This document shows, piece by piece, positions 8,868 through 18,509 of a stretch of 64,000 bases of DNA. Origin of the DNA: Pseudoselenomonas ruminantium. Its GTDB lineage: Bacteria > Bacillota > Negativicutes > Selenomonadales > Selenomonadaceae. The DNA is taken from NCBI RefSeq assembly GCF_900113715.1, contig NZ_FOQK01000003.1:62001-126000 (forward strand). Direction: 5' to 3'. The notes below the pieces were generated by a model. It searched no databases. It was not told the origin of the DNA and was given only the letters and a program-made list of their open reading frames with translations. Each line of letters starts with the position of its first letter. The first letter of the stretch is position 1. The position numbers and the translations under genes are program-made.

Positions 8868-9710
8868 TCAGCGGATAAAATACGGCTTGAGCACAATCGT
8901 CACAAAAAATACCAGCGCGGACAGCACGACGATTGTTGCCCCTGCCGCCATGTTGAAGTAATAGGCCAGAATCAAGCCACTGATGCCAGTAAGCAATGCA
9001 ATGCCGATAGATACCGCATGATATTGCTTGACATTATTGGTGACGTTACGAGCTGCCGCCGCCGGCAGCACGAGGAGTGCGTTGATGATCAGGATGCCGA
9101 CCCACTGGATGCTGATGGATACGACGACAGCCAGGATAGCGGCAAACATCCCCTCCACCCAAAAGGTATCCATGCCACGGCTGCGCGCAAACGAGGAATT
9201 GATCGAGAGAACCAGCAGCTTATTGTAGAGCAAAGCCCAGCCGCCAATCACCAGCAAAAAGACCAGCGCCAGCGCCTGCAGATCTTCCTCGGTGATGCTC
9301 AGCACATCACCGATAAGAAACGAGGAAAACTTATTGAAGCCGCCGCCAGCTGTCATGATCATAAGGCCCAAAGCAATCGCTGTCGATGAAAAAACACCGA
9401 TAATCGTATCGGTCGAGGCCGTGCTCTTATTCTTGATATAGGTAATGCAAAGCGCAAACAATATGGAAAACGCCACCAGTGAGACAAGCGGTGAAACCAC
9501 ACCGAGCAGTACCCCGATGGCAATTCCCGTGAACGCACCATGACCGAGGGAATCCGAGAAAAACGCCATGCGGTTCGACACGACCATCGTGCTCAAGAGG
9601 CCAAAGAGCGGCGTTACCAGCAAGATAGCCAGCAAGGCGTTCTTCATAAACATATGGCTGGCCCATTCAAAAGGCAGCAGGGTATCCATGACACCATAAA
9701 TCATTTCCAT
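8868..9710 (-). CDS. Metal ABC transporter permease, ZnuB/MntB type
   Basis: A 280-residue inner-membrane protein of the ABC-3 family with about eight hydrophobic segments. The stretch SNRMAFFSDSLGHGAFTGIAIG is typical of ZnuB/MntB permeases. It would form the pore of a zinc or manganese importer with the ATPase encoded just upstream; their genes overlap by one base. No substrate-binding protein gene (ZnuA type) is adjacent, so the metal cannot be assigned and the binding protein must be encoded elsewhere. Confidence 0.9.
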   Translation of the reverse strand: MEMIYGVMDTLLPFEWASHMFMKNALLAILLVTPLFGLLSTMVVSNRMAFFSDSLGHGAFTGIAIGVLLGVVSPLVSLVAFSILFALCITYIKNKSTASTDTIIGVFSSTAIALGLMIMTAGGGFNKFSSFLIGDVLSITEEDLQALALVFLLVIGGWALLYNKLLVLSINSSFARSRGMDTFWVEGMFAAILAVVVSISIQWVGILIINALLVLPAAAARNVTNNVKQYHAVSIGIALLTGISGLILAYYFNMAAGATIVVLSALVFFVTIVLKPYFIR

Positions 9711-10528
9711 CAGCCTCTCACCTCGCTTTCCGCTTTGCTATCGTTGGCACTTCCGGCCTCGCCGCCCGCAAGCATGCCGAAAATACGGCGCGTGCGCGCA
9801 TCGCCAAACACCTCTTTCGGCGTCCCATTCGTGACGACACGCTTATCCAGCAGCACGACCTGGTCGGCATGACGTGCCACCATGTTAAGATCATGCGAAA
9901 TCAGGATAATGGCCATATCTTCTTTCTCACGCAAATCCGCAAGGATTTCATAAAAGAGCTCCAAACCGTTCTGGTCAACGCCCGATACCGGCTCGTCAAG
10001 CAGCAATAAATCCGGCAGCGGATCAAGGGCCAGCGCGAGCAGTACGCGCTGCAGCTCGCCGCCTGAGAGCGCACCGAGACGGCGGTCAATCAAATGCGCG
10101 GCATGGACGCGGGCCAGGCTCTTTTCGACCTGCGGCCGCAATTTCTTATCTGAGCAAAGCCAGACGGGACGTTTTGACAGGCAGGCCATAAAGATGTCCA
10201 TAACGCTCGTCGGGGCGCTGACATCAAAGCGCAGATACTGCGGTACATAGCCGATGACAGGATGCCCTGTATGCTTGCCCTTGGCATCGACATAGTGGAG
10301 CTTGCCCTGATGCGGCACCTCGCCCAGGATAGCCTTTAAAAGCGTGCTCTTGCCTGCACCATTCGGGCCGATCAAAGCCGTGAGCTGCCCGCAATGGATA
10401 TGGATATTCACATCCTCGAAAATGACCTGACGGCCAATCCGGACCGCAAAATCCTCGATGCGCGTACAGCAGAGCTTGGCACAATCTTCACTCGACGATG
10501 CGTGATGATGTATGATATTCTTAAACAA
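9710..10528 (-). CDS. Metal ABC transporter ATP-binding protein, ZnuC type
   Basis: A 272-residue ATPase with Walker A GPNGAGKST, signature LSGGELQ and Walker B LLLDEP, similar to ZnuC/MntA ATPases. It would energise metal uptake with the permease downstream. The start is a TTG at 10528, supported by AAGGAG 8 bases upstream. Compared with typical ZnuC proteins it carries about 20 extra N-terminal residues holding HHH (7-9) and three cysteines (16, 20, 21), which could bind metal. It begins 18 bases behind the ABC-2 permease gene, so the exporter and importer genes may share a transcript. Confidence 0.9.
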   Translation of the reverse strand: MFKNIIHHHASSSEDCAKLCCTRIEDFAVRIGRQVIFEDVNIHIHCGQLTALIGPNGAGKSTLLKAILGEVPHQGKLHYVDAKGKHTGHPVIGYVPQYLRFDVSAPTSVMDIFMACLSKRPVWLCSDKKLRPQVEKSLARVHAAHLIDRRLGALSGGELQRVLLALALDPLPDLLLLDEPVSGVDQNGLELFYEILADLREKEDMAIILISHDLNMVARHADQVVLLDKRVVTNGTPKEVFGDARTRRIFGMLAGGEAGSANDSKAESEVRG

Positions 10529-10546
10529 TTTCGTTACTCCTTATAT

Positions 10547-11284
10547 TCAACGGTTCAGCTGGCGGAACGACCGGCTCCCGGCTACAAAGCCCAATAAGGC
10601 ATAAAGCAGCAATACCACGACTGAGCCCAGTGCAATCTCACTGCCACTGCCAATCCCGCGCAGCAAATAGCTCGTATGCGTAAGCGGCAGCAGTTCGATG
10701 AAATAACGCAGCAAGTCCGGCAGCGCCTGCGTCGAAAAAAAAGTGCCGCACAAAAAAGACATCGGCAGCAGGATATAGGTGTTGACCTGGCTCATTTCCT
10801 CATACGTCCGTATCTTCATCGCCGCGATGAAGCCGATTTCCGCAAAGATGATGCAGTTCAGCACCAGCACCAGCAAAAAAAGCGGCGTAAGCGTGAAATG
10901 TGCGCCAAAGGCCAAAGCCAGCACTACGATGATGGCCGAGGAAATCAGCCCGCGCAGTACAGCCGCGAGCACCTTGCCGATGACAAAGGCATCGGGCCAT
11001 ATCGGGGCGATGATATATTCTTCCAGACTTTTATGATAGATGCGCTCCGCATGCACCGGTGTGATGCTATTGAAGCTGATATTCATCGAATTGAGCGCCA
11101 GGATGCCTGGCACCAGAAAGTCAAGATACGTCCCTGACTCCACCTGGATGCTGCGCCCCAACCCCCAGCCAAAAGCGACGAGATAGAGCATCGGGGCCAC
11201 CATGCGCGACAAGATGAATTTCGTCAGCCGGCGCTTCAGTACAACCCAGTCGCGCCAAAATACCGTCCAGATATCGTAAAGCAT
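10547..11284 (-). CDS. ABC-2 type transporter permease, DrrB-like
   Basis: A 245-residue membrane protein with about six hydrophobic segments and ABC-2 family character (DFLVPGILALNSM, then MSFLCGTFFSTQALP). Together with the ATPase encoded upstream it forms a DrrAB/NodIJ-type exporter. The ATG at 11284 overlaps the ATPase stop by one base (TGATG). The longer open frame upstream of this ATG lies inside the ATPase gene and is not used. The exported substrate is unknown; families of this kind move drugs, polysaccharides or lipids. Confidence 0.88.
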   Translation of the reverse strand: MLYDIWTVFWRDWVVLKRRLTKFILSRMVAPMLYLVAFGWGLGRSIQVESGTYLDFLVPGILALNSMNISFNSITPVHAERIYHKSLEEYIIAPIWPDAFVIGKVLAAVLRGLISSAIIVVLALAFGAHFTLTPLFLLVLVLNCIIFAEIGFIAAMKIRTYEEMSQVNTYILLPMSFLCGTFFSTQALPDLLRYFIELLPLTHTSYLLRGIGSGSEIALGSVVVLLLYALLGFVAGSRSFRQLNR

Positions 11285-12156
11285 CAGATGCCCTCCTTTC
11301 GCCCGGTAAGCTCGATGAATACATCCTCGAGATTGGTCGGCCGTATGAGAATTGAGCCCTCGCCTGCCTGCCGGCCAGCAAAGACAGCTGCGGCCTGTTT
11401 TTCGGCAAAGAACTTGTACGCACGCCCTGCACTGCCATCCCACTCTACCGTATAACGCCCCAGCTGTTCACAGAAATTTTCCGGCGTATCGAGAGCCACG
11501 AGTCTGCCCTTATTGAGGATAGCCACACGGTCACAGAGATTTTCTGCTTCCTCGATATAATGCGTCGTCAAAAAGACCGTGACGCCGTCACGAGCCATCT
11601 GCCGGATTAGCTCCCAAATCCGGCGGCGAACCTGCGGGTCAAGTGCGACCGTCGGCTCATCCATGAACAGGATGCGCGGGCGATGCAACAGCGCGCGCGC
11701 AATCAGCAGGCGGCGCTTCATGCCCCCCGACAGGCGGCGGACGCCATCGTTCACCACATCCGTAAGCTCGACATACGCCAGCAGCTCACGGATGCGCTGC
11801 CGCCGCTCCGCGCCCCGCATATGGTGCAGCCGTGCATGCAGCGCAAGATTCTCGCCAACCGTCAAGTCCTGATCGAAATTCACATGCTGCGGCACCACGC
11901 CAATGACACTCTTGAGCGCCTGTGCATGCTCCGCCAAATCCATATCCTTATAGCGGATATGACCGCTTGTCGGCTGCGTCTGCATCGTCAGCATACGGAT
12001 GGTTGTCGTCTTGCCTGCGCCATTCGGGCCCAGCAAGCCAAAAATCTCCCCGGCCCCAATGGCCAGCGAGAGATTATCGACTGCTGTCTTTTCACTATTC
12101 TTCCCCGCCTTCGTCTTATGCGGAAACTTTTTTGTCAAATTTTCTATGGTTATCAT
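11284..12156 (-). CDS. ABC transporter ATP-binding protein, DrrA-like
   Basis: A 290-residue ATPase starting MITIENLTKKF with Walker A GPNGAGKTT, signature LSGGMKRR and Walker B ILFMDEP. The C-terminal 70 residues form the extension usual for DrrA/NodI-type exporters. The ATG at 12156 follows GGGAG. The gene pairs with the permease directly downstream. The pair probably forms a homodimeric-ATPase exporter in the inner membrane; the substrate cannot be told. Confidence 0.9.
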   Translation of the reverse strand: MITIENLTKKFPHKTKAGKNSEKTAVDNLSLAIGAGEIFGLLGPNGAGKTTTIRMLTMQTQPTSGHIRYKDMDLAEHAQALKSVIGVVPQHVNFDQDLTVGENLALHARLHHMRGAERRQRIRELLAYVELTDVVNDGVRRLSGGMKRRLLIARALLHRPRILFMDEPTVALDPQVRRRIWELIRQMARDGVTVFLTTHYIEEAENLCDRVAILNKGRLVALDTPENFCEQLGRYTVEWDGSAGRAYKFFAEKQAAAVFAGRQAGEGSILIRPTNLEDVFIELTGRKEGI

Positions 12157-12207
12157 GACGTATCTCCCATATCTTCTACTATAATATTGTAGCAAATTCG
12201 TCAAGAC

Positions 12208-12237
12208 TTGGACTTTCCTGTAAAATTCCGCTACAAT
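12208..12237 (+). promoter_or_regulatory. Candidate sigma-A promoter
   Basis: TTGGAC at 12208-12213, 18-base spacer, TACAAT at 12232-12237, about 33 bases before the gene at 12271. Confidence 0.6.
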
Positions 12238-12270
12238 AGATTCTAGCAGAATCAACAAGGAGATGTAAAC

Positions 12271-12726
12271 ATGACCGATAAACAAATCAATCTTTCCCCC
12301 GCAGAAGCCCAGCGCATGACGCGCAGCATCCAGGCCCTGCAGAAGCGCCTGCGCGATATGCACGCGCAGCGCGATGCCATAAACCTGGCACTGGCGCGCG
12401 TGACGCCAGACAATCTCGGCCTGGCCTTGACACAGAAGAAGAATCTAAAAGCACTCAGCACTGCTTACGACAAGCTCACACAGGAAACCAGCTGCCTTGA
12501 CCCGCTCGATGCCGCTCAGGTACTCGAAGAAGAATACAACTACATCCTGACCATCGGCAACGTTCTCGAAACGACACGCGAGCTCAAAAAAACTGCGCAT
12601 CTTCATGATAGCAACCGCGAGGCCATCCGCGAAGGTCTCGTAAAATTCTACGATGGCCTGCGGGCCGAACTTGCCGCAGCTGAAACTGCCGCGAAAGCGA
12701 AACAAGGAGGTGCCCCCTTACGTTGA
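12271..12726 (+). CDS. Helical protein of unknown function
   Basis: A 151-residue, highly charged and probably all-helical cytoplasmic protein without a signal peptide. It has no motif that I recognise. The ATG follows AAGGAG. Its stop overlaps the TTG start of the polysaccharide-deacetylase lipoprotein (TTGA), so the two are translationally coupled, which suggests a shared role in the envelope or simply a shared transcript. Confidence 0.7.
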   Translation: MTDKQINLSPAEAQRMTRSIQALQKRLRDMHAQRDAINLALARVTPDNLGLALTQKKNLKALSTAYDKLTQETSCLDPLDAAQVLEEEYNYILTIGNVLETTRELKKTAHLHDSNREAIREGLVKFYDGLRAELAAAETAAKAKQGGAPLR

Positions 12727-13604
12727 CCCGTCAGATTTTATCCACACTGCTGCTGTCGGCCACGCTGCTGCTCGCTGGCTGCGCCGGCCAGACGCCAAGC
12801 CCTGCTGCCGAACCCGAGTCCTCTGCGGATAGCTCCGCAGCTGCCGCAGAAACCACAGCACCAGCCTATATCACAGCCGATGATAGCTTTACCAACCTGC
12901 AGCTTGATACGCCGGCTATGCCTGTCTACGACAGCTATACCATCACCGAGCGCCGCGCCAAGAATCTCCCCACACAGCTGCCGCAGCTCACCCCCTATAA
13001 AGACGGCAAGGTGGCCTATCTGACGTTTGACGATGGCCCCGACAACAAGAACACGCCCGCCATCCTCGACATCCTGAAGGAAAACGATGTGCCCGCCACC
13101 TTCTACGTGACTGGTGCGCATGCCGAGCTGCACCCCGATGTCCTGAAGCGCATTTTCGCCGAGCATCATGCCATCGGCAACCACAGCTATGACCACGATT
13201 ACCGCAAGCTCTATCCAGCGATTGATGGCTTCCTTGGCGAAATGCAAAAAACCGATGATATCATCAAAAATATCATCGGTGTGCGCCCGCTTATCCTGCG
13301 GGCTCCAGGTGGTGTCATCGGCAACTTCACGTCAGCTTACCCGCCCGCACTTGCAGCCAGCGGCTATGTCGAACACGATTGGAATGTCAGCTCAGCTGAC
13401 GCCGCCCCCGGTCATCCGACCGCTCAGGATTTCATCGGCAATATCGACAGCCAGACGGATAACAAGGACTTTGCCATCATTCTGATGCACAGCTCCGAAG
13501 GCCATGAGGAAACAGTCAAAGCTTTGCCGGAAATCATCCGCATCCTCAAGGCCAAAGGCTTTTCCTTCGGCGTCATCACACCGATGACGCCTCAGCCTTG
13601 GTAA
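12723..13604 (+). CDS. Polysaccharide deacetylase lipoprotein
   Basis: A 293-residue NodB-domain protein. The signal peptide ends in LLAGC, so Cys20 should be lipid-modified. A low-complexity Ala/Ser linker follows. The CE4 domain has the metal and catalytic motif TFDDGPD (Asp103, Asp104) and NHSYDH (His154, His158). It likely removes acetyl groups from peptidoglycan or another N-acetylated glycan at the cell envelope. The TTG start at 12723 is preceded by AAGGAGG at a slightly long distance. The gene converges with the LacI gene, with only 3 bases between stops and no visible terminator. Confidence 0.88.
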   Translation: MTRQILSTLLLSATLLLAGCAGQTPSPAAEPESSADSSAAAAETTAPAYITADDSFTNLQLDTPAMPVYDSYTITERRAKNLPTQLPQLTPYKDGKVAYLTFDDGPDNKNTPAILDILKENDVPATFYVTGAHAELHPDVLKRIFAEHHAIGNHSYDHDYRKLYPAIDGFLGEMQKTDDIIKNIIGVRPLILRAPGGVIGNFTSAYPPALAASGYVEHDWNVSSADAAPGHPTAQDFIGNIDSQTDNKDFAIILMHSSEGHEETVKALPEIIRILKAKGFSFGVITPMTPQPW

Positions 13605-13607
13605 GTC

Positions 13608-14624
13608 TCAAAGGTTTTCCAGCAGGCGGATTTCATTCTTGAGAATGTATTCCTGCTTCCCAGGCATACGGCCATTGACGAGATAGGCAAACGCCAAATC
13701 TACCGCCAGATGCCCTTGCCGGTACGGATGCTGGAAAATCGTGGCCCGCACCACACCAAACTTCATCATTTCCACGGTCGTTGGCACGCTGTCAAAAGCG
13801 ATGACCATCGGCCGTTTTTCTTTGGGCAGCTGCATGACCGCACGGCCAATCCCATAAACGCCAGCAGCCAGGGAAACCAGTGCCGTCGTCTCAGGATGCG
13901 CCAAAAGAAACGCCTTCGTACGCTCATAGGCGAAGATCTCATCATCTTCATGTTCGATGACGTCGATGACATGGAAATTCTCGACCCGCTGCATGCGATG
14001 CATGAACCCATCGAGACGCTGCTTATGGCCAAGCACCTGCCGGCTGCCAAGGATCAAGCCAATCTCAGCGCTGCGGCCAATCATAGCCTCCAGCAAAGCG
14101 CAGGACGTGATGCCGCCATTATAATAATCACTGCCGACATAGCAATGGCGTTTTGACCCGTCCACATCGTTATTGACATTGACGACAAAGATGCCCGCCG
14201 CCACCAATTCGTCGATCTTAGCAATAACACGCGCATCATTGATAGGATTGAGAATCAGCGCCTTGACCTCTGGCTGCAATTCTTCCATGAGCCGCAGCTG
14301 TTCCTCTGGCTGATAGCCTTTCATCGTGCGGATGTCTACCTGCAAGCCATAAACTGCATACTCCCTTGCCGCATCCTTCATGCCCTCTATCACCTTGTCA
14401 AAAAAAGCATTGCCCTCCGACGATAAAATCACGCCGATGATGGGCCGATTCTTGCGGGCCGCTAATGCTTTGCCAGCCGGATTCGGCTCATAGCCCAGCT
14501 GCTTAGCCATCTTGCGGATATGCTCAGCTGTTTCAGCATTGACACGGCCACGGCCATTCAAGGCACGGTCAACCGTCCCGCGCGATACGCCGCAAAGCTC
14601 AGCAATTTTCTTCATGGTAACCAT
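13608..14624 (-). CDS. LacI family transcriptional regulator
   Basis: A 338-residue regulator. The N-terminal helix-turn-helix (KKIAELCGVSRGTVDRALNG) is followed by a periplasmic-binding-protein-like sugar domain of the ribose/galactose type (IIGVILSSEGNAFFDKVIEG and onward). It is the probable controller of the neighbouring xylose/xyloside genes. Candidate operators lie at 21506-21746, in front of the xylulokinase and isomerase genes. Start is the ATG at 14624 or the one three codons further in; neither has a strong ribosome site. Confidence 0.9.
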   Translation of the reverse strand: MVTMKKIAELCGVSRGTVDRALNGRGRVNAETAEHIRKMAKQLGYEPNPAGKALAARKNRPIIGVILSSEGNAFFDKVIEGMKDAAREYAVYGLQVDIRTMKGYQPEEQLRLMEELQPEVKALILNPINDARVIAKIDELVAAGIFVVNVNNDVDGSKRHCYVGSDYYNGGITSCALLEAMIGRSAEIGLILGSRQVLGHKQRLDGFMHRMQRVENFHVIDVIEHEDDEIFAYERTKAFLLAHPETTALVSLAAGVYGIGRAVMQLPKEKRPMVIAFDSVPTTVEMMKFGVVRATIFQHPYRQGHLAVDLAFAYLVNGRMPGKQEYILKNEIRLLENL

Positions 14625-14729
14625 ACTATCATCTCGCTATCCTGCATAATCCCTTATTCTCGTTCCTTATGATATCCGTATTTTAGCAAGTTTTTCCGCT
14701 TTCGTAAATAACAAATCCTTTTAATAAAC

Positions 14730-14767
14730 AAAAGCCTCCTCTGTCATCTCTGGCAGAAGAGGCTTTC
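14730..14767 (-). terminator. Terminator of the xyloside operon
   Basis: Stem AAAGCCTCTTCTG paired with its near complement (minus strand), followed by TTTTGTTTATT. It lies directly behind the DUF4867 gene and separates the operon from the LacI gene. Confidence 0.8.
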
Positions 14768-14775
14768 GTGCTCCA

Positions 14776-15405
14776 TCAGCAAAGTTCGATATTCTCTCCC
14801 TGCAAGCCAATCCAAGCGCCATCGCGGTCAAGACCGCTCTCCTTGTGGGCGATCAGCCATTTGTTGTCCGCAAACAGCAGCCGGTCCTCGGCCTGCTGGC
14901 CGGGCTTTTCCCGCAGTTCCTCATTCGTCCCTTTCGGCAAGACAACACCGCAGCGGAACTCCTGGCCCTCCTTGCCGCACGGCGCATAATGAAGCGTCGT
15001 CGCATAAAGCTCGACTGCCGTGCCTGCCGGCACGAAAAATACCTCCATCTTGCTCGTATCATAGGTATTCGTCTCATAGTCGATATCCTGCTGGCGGCCC
15101 AAGATCAGATAAAGGTCTGTCGCTGCTATATCGATTTCCGAAGAGCGATGATACTCAACGGCATTGAGCTTCTCATTCCAGCCACTGCAATGACCGAACT
15201 CAATGGCCTGCTCACCATAGGTCTTATCCTTGAGCTCCTGATAGAGCGGCAATTCCTCAAACGCACGGACTGACGGCTCATAGACCACTTCGCCTTTCTT
15301 CACAGCCGGACGGGCTTTGATTGTCTCCACAAAATCTGAGACATCCAATGGCAGAACACGGCCATACGTACGAAATTCTTTTTCTTTGACACTGCTGATT
15401 TTCAT
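14776..15405 (-). CDS. DUF4867 family protein
   Basis: A 209-residue soluble protein of the DUF4867 family, whose function is unknown; the fold is probably cupin-like (segments such as MEVFFVPAGTAVELYATTLHYAPC). I chose the ATG at 15405 because GAGGTG lies 6 bases upstream; a GTG at 15414 is inside that ribosome site. It is the last gene of the xylulokinase-transporter-GH43 operon. A role as an isomerase or mutarotase-like helper in sugar metabolism would fit the context but is only inferred. Confidence 0.8.
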   Translation of the reverse strand: MKISSVKEKEFRTYGRVLPLDVSDFVETIKARPAVKKGEVVYEPSVRAFEELPLYQELKDKTYGEQAIEFGHCSGWNEKLNAVEYHRSSEIDIAATDLYLILGRQQDIDYETNTYDTSKMEVFFVPAGTAVELYATTLHYAPCGKEGQEFRCGVVLPKGTNEELREKPGQQAEDRLLFADNKWLIAHKESGLDRDGAWIGLQGENIELC

Positions 15406-15435
15406 TTTCTGCACCTCGCGATTCTATTCATCCCA

Positions 15436-17055
15436 TTATTTTTCTAATTCTTTGTAGCTGAAATAGTCAAAGTCCGCAGGCAGCGCCGTGCCCGTGATAT
15501 CGATGCAATTCATGCCGACAAATGCCCCGGTAAAGAAGCCGCCGCCCCGCACATAATCGTCGGACAGCTTCCAGCTAGCCAGCGTAACCGGAAGGAACGT
15601 AAACGATTCGCCATCAAAGGAATACCCATAACGGTAGCTCCGGCCACGTACCTCCGCTTTGAAATGGACCGTCTTCACATCCTCCGGCACAGGGATTTCC
15701 TGCCCGGCAAGCGGCATCGAGAAGCTGCCATTATCGGCAATGACCAGATCGATACAGCGTCCCTTGCTCTCATTCCAGGTCACATGGATGCTCGACCAGT
15801 TCTCCGTATTATAGTAGCAGGTCATGCCCGCCATCTGCTGGAACGATTTTGGCTGGAATTCTACGCTCGTCTGCGCATCAAAGGCAAACGACTGCCAACG
15901 GCGGGCCACATGTGCCTGCGTGAATTTCGACTGCAGGGATTCGCGGCCGTAGAGCCGCAGGAATCCTGGACGGGCCGTAAGGCTGCCGAGCGTTTCCGTA
16001 AACGGAATCCGCAGCGTCTGGAAATTGATATTTAAGTCCGTAGAATCAAAATCATCTACTTCTTCATAGGTTGCTGCCCATTCCTGCACCGGAAGATCCG
16101 GAGCCTCGACCTCCAGGCTGCCCTGACGGCCACCCACTACCACCGGCCAGCCATCGTGCCACTCGATTTTCTCGATAGCGGTCTCACGGCCCAGCGGACA
16201 ATAGGCATGCTGCTCACGCTCGCGGCTCGGGAAACCTGATGGTGCCGGAAGCGGCCGTCCCGTCAAGTGCGCCAGATACCACTCGCCCCCCTGCGTTTGC
16301 ACCAGCGAAGCATGCCCGCATTTCTGCAGTGGATTATGAATATCCGTCCAGGCAGACAGCATGGGGTAATCGGGCTGGATTTCATAGGGCCCATGGATAT
16401 CCTTGCTCCGTGCGATGGTCTCCGAATGCTGATACGTCGTACCGCCCTCAGCTGTCATCAGATAATACATGCCATTGATGTGGTAAAGATGCGGGCCTTC
16501 GGTGTAGGCAATATCCGTGCCCTTGTAGATGATTTCCGGCTGGCCAATGAGCTTTTCTTCCGCCACCGAATATTCCTGCAAAGCGATACCATAGAAATTA
16601 TGATGGTAGACGCGCTGATCCCAATACATATTGACCAGATATTTGCGGCCGCTCGGGTCATGGAAAAGCGACGCATCAAATCCTGCCCCATTCAAAAGGA
16701 TTGGCTTTGACCACGGCCCTTTGATATCTTCGGCCGTCGTAAGATAATTATGGCAGTCCTTCCACATGCCATCGACGACCTTGACATCGGTGTAAATGAG
16801 CCAGAACTTGCCATCGGCATAGCTAAGATCCGGTGCCCAGATCCCGCCCGAATCCGGATTGCCCTTCATATCGAGCATTTCCACGGTATCAAGCGGATGG
16901 GCAATAAGATGCCAATGCACGAGATCCCTGGAATGATGGATCTGCACGCCCGGAAACCATTCAAATGTCGACGTGGCAATGTAGTAGTCATCCCCAGCCC
17001 GCACGATGCTCGGGTCGGGATTGAAACCTTTCAAGATTGGATTCTGTATCTTCAT
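15436..17055 (-). CDS. Glycoside hydrolase family 43, beta-xylosidase type
   Basis: A 539-residue GH43 enzyme with the N-terminal five-bladed propeller and a C-terminal beta-sandwich (about residues 330-535), the layout of XynB-type beta-xylosidases. The catalytic-base aspartate is Asp14 in FNPDPSIV. There is no signal peptide, so it acts in the cytoplasm on imported xylo-oligosaccharides or arabinosides. Preceded by AAAAGGAG. It lies 15 bases downstream of a GPH-family transporter gene, which probably imports its substrate. Xylosidase is favoured over arabinofuranosidase because of the neighbouring xylulokinase. Confidence 0.9.
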   Translation of the reverse strand: MKIQNPILKGFNPDPSIVRAGDDYYIATSTFEWFPGVQIHHSRDLVHWHLIAHPLDTVEMLDMKGNPDSGGIWAPDLSYADGKFWLIYTDVKVVDGMWKDCHNYLTTAEDIKGPWSKPILLNGAGFDASLFHDPSGRKYLVNMYWDQRVYHHNFYGIALQEYSVAEEKLIGQPEIIYKGTDIAYTEGPHLYHINGMYYLMTAEGGTTYQHSETIARSKDIHGPYEIQPDYPMLSAWTDIHNPLQKCGHASLVQTQGGEWYLAHLTGRPLPAPSGFPSREREQHAYCPLGRETAIEKIEWHDGWPVVVGGRQGSLEVEAPDLPVQEWAATYEEVDDFDSTDLNINFQTLRIPFTETLGSLTARPGFLRLYGRESLQSKFTQAHVARRWQSFAFDAQTSVEFQPKSFQQMAGMTCYYNTENWSSIHVTWNESKGRCIDLVIADNGSFSMPLAGQEIPVPEDVKTVHFKAEVRGRSYRYGYSFDGESFTFLPVTLASWKLSDDYVRGGGFFTGAFVGMNCIDITGTALPADFDYFSYKELEK

Positions 17056-17070
17056 GATAAATGCTCCTTT

Positions 17071-18486
17071 TTACATAGTCCCTGTTGCCGGCGTTCCTTC
17101 ATGTTCCTGCGCCTGCTCCTGTGCATGGCGGCTCTCAAGCTCCGTCACGATCTCATGATAACGCGCATCATCGAGGCCATAGAAGCAGATATCGATAAAC
17201 GCCACAGCGAGGAACAGCAGCGGAATGAGCGTCGTCGTCAGCAAAATGCCCTGCAGGGCCTCAGGCGTCTGCACCTGATTGGCCACATAGCCAAACCGCG
17301 CCAGCATGAAGCCCGGAACGATACCGCCGAGCGCAAGCCCAAACTTGAAGAAGAAACCGATGATTGCATAAATCATACCGCTAAGCCGCTTACCTGTCTT
17401 GTACTCACCATACTCGATGGTCTCAGGAATCAGCGCCCACATAAAGCCGCCGGCGACGATGATACCGCACGAACCAATGAAGCGCGCGATGAGCACCAGC
17501 GTGATATTTTCAGCCGGCACCAGATAGGTGACGATACAGCCCACCATGCCAAGTACCAGCGAGATGCGCAGCAGATTGATCTTGCCGACGAGCTTGTTGA
17601 ACGTCGGTACCAGTGGCAGCAGGAAGAAGGCCGGCAGAGTACCGATGAGGCCAAACCACTGGATGAGATCCGGACGGTTGCAGTTATAGGTAATGAAGTA
17701 TGTGCCAATGGAATTCGTGACTGCCATCATACCAAAGAGGATGATAAAGAACAAACTAAGGACAACCAGCGGACGATTGACCTTGAACTGCTTGAATACA
17801 TCGACAAAACGCAGCTTCTCATCATTGGACGGATCGATCTTGATGCGCTCCTTCGTCTGCGAGAAGCAGTAGAGCAGCAGCAAAGCGCCAATGACGCTGT
17901 AAAGCCCCATGGTTACCTGCCAGCCAAACCGTGACTCCTCGCCCGTATAGCTGCCCGAAATCATCGTAACCAGTACCGGAATGCCAAACGAAACGATAAG
18001 GCCGCCCAGATTGGCACAGAGCATGCGGATAGAAGTCATGCTGACGACTTCCTTGTTATCACGGGTCATAGCTGCCGTAAGCGCTCCATACGGAATGTTG
18101 ATGGTTGTATAGACCAGCGACAGACCGATATAGGTCGCATACGCATAGATAATGCTCGCGCCCTGCGTAAGCTCCGGCGTGCTGAAGCAAAGGATGCCGA
18201 GCACCGCAAACGGGAAGGCACCATAGAGCAGATAGGGACGGAACTTGCCATATTTAAAGGTATGCTTATCCACAAACGTACCGACAATCGGATCGACAAT
18301 GGCATCCATCACGCGCACGATCAGGAACATTGTCGCGACAATTTCCGCTGGCAAGCCATAAACATTGGTATAGAAAAACAAGAGATACGTACAAACCGTG
18401 GTATAGATGAGGTTGCATGCCAGGTCGCCCATAGCGTAGCCTGTCTTTTCCCGCATGCTCAGCTTATAATTTTTCAAAGCTTCCAT
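17071..18486 (-). CDS. GPH family sugar:cation symporter (xyloside type)
   Basis: A 471-residue membrane protein with about twelve hydrophobic segments and the glycoside-pentoside-hexuronide (MelB/XynP) family pattern: YAMGDLACNLIY at the N-terminus and VDPIVGTFVDKH after the second segment. It likely carries xylo-oligosaccharides or xylosides with a cation into the cell for the GH43 enzyme encoded next. I chose the ATG at 18486 because GAGGGAG is just upstream; the frame is open nine codons further. Confidence 0.9.
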   Translation of the reverse strand: MEALKNYKLSMREKTGYAMGDLACNLIYTTVCTYLLFFYTNVYGLPAEIVATMFLIVRVMDAIVDPIVGTFVDKHTFKYGKFRPYLLYGAFPFAVLGILCFSTPELTQGASIIYAYATYIGLSLVYTTINIPYGALTAAMTRDNKEVVSMTSIRMLCANLGGLIVSFGIPVLVTMISGSYTGEESRFGWQVTMGLYSVIGALLLLYCFSQTKERIKIDPSNDEKLRFVDVFKQFKVNRPLVVLSLFFIILFGMMAVTNSIGTYFITYNCNRPDLIQWFGLIGTLPAFFLLPLVPTFNKLVGKINLLRISLVLGMVGCIVTYLVPAENITLVLIARFIGSCGIIVAGGFMWALIPETIEYGEYKTGKRLSGMIYAIIGFFFKFGLALGGIVPGFMLARFGYVANQVQTPEALQGILLTTTLIPLLFLAVAFIDICFYGLDDARYHEIVTELESRHAQEQAQEHEGTPATGTM

Positions 18487-18509
18487 TTTTTCTCCCTCTC
18501 CCAGCTTTA

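Noticed and set aside
16750-17934. 394-codon open frame on the plus strand
   Set aside because: Antisense to the GH43 and GPH symporter genes, both of which have clear family matches.
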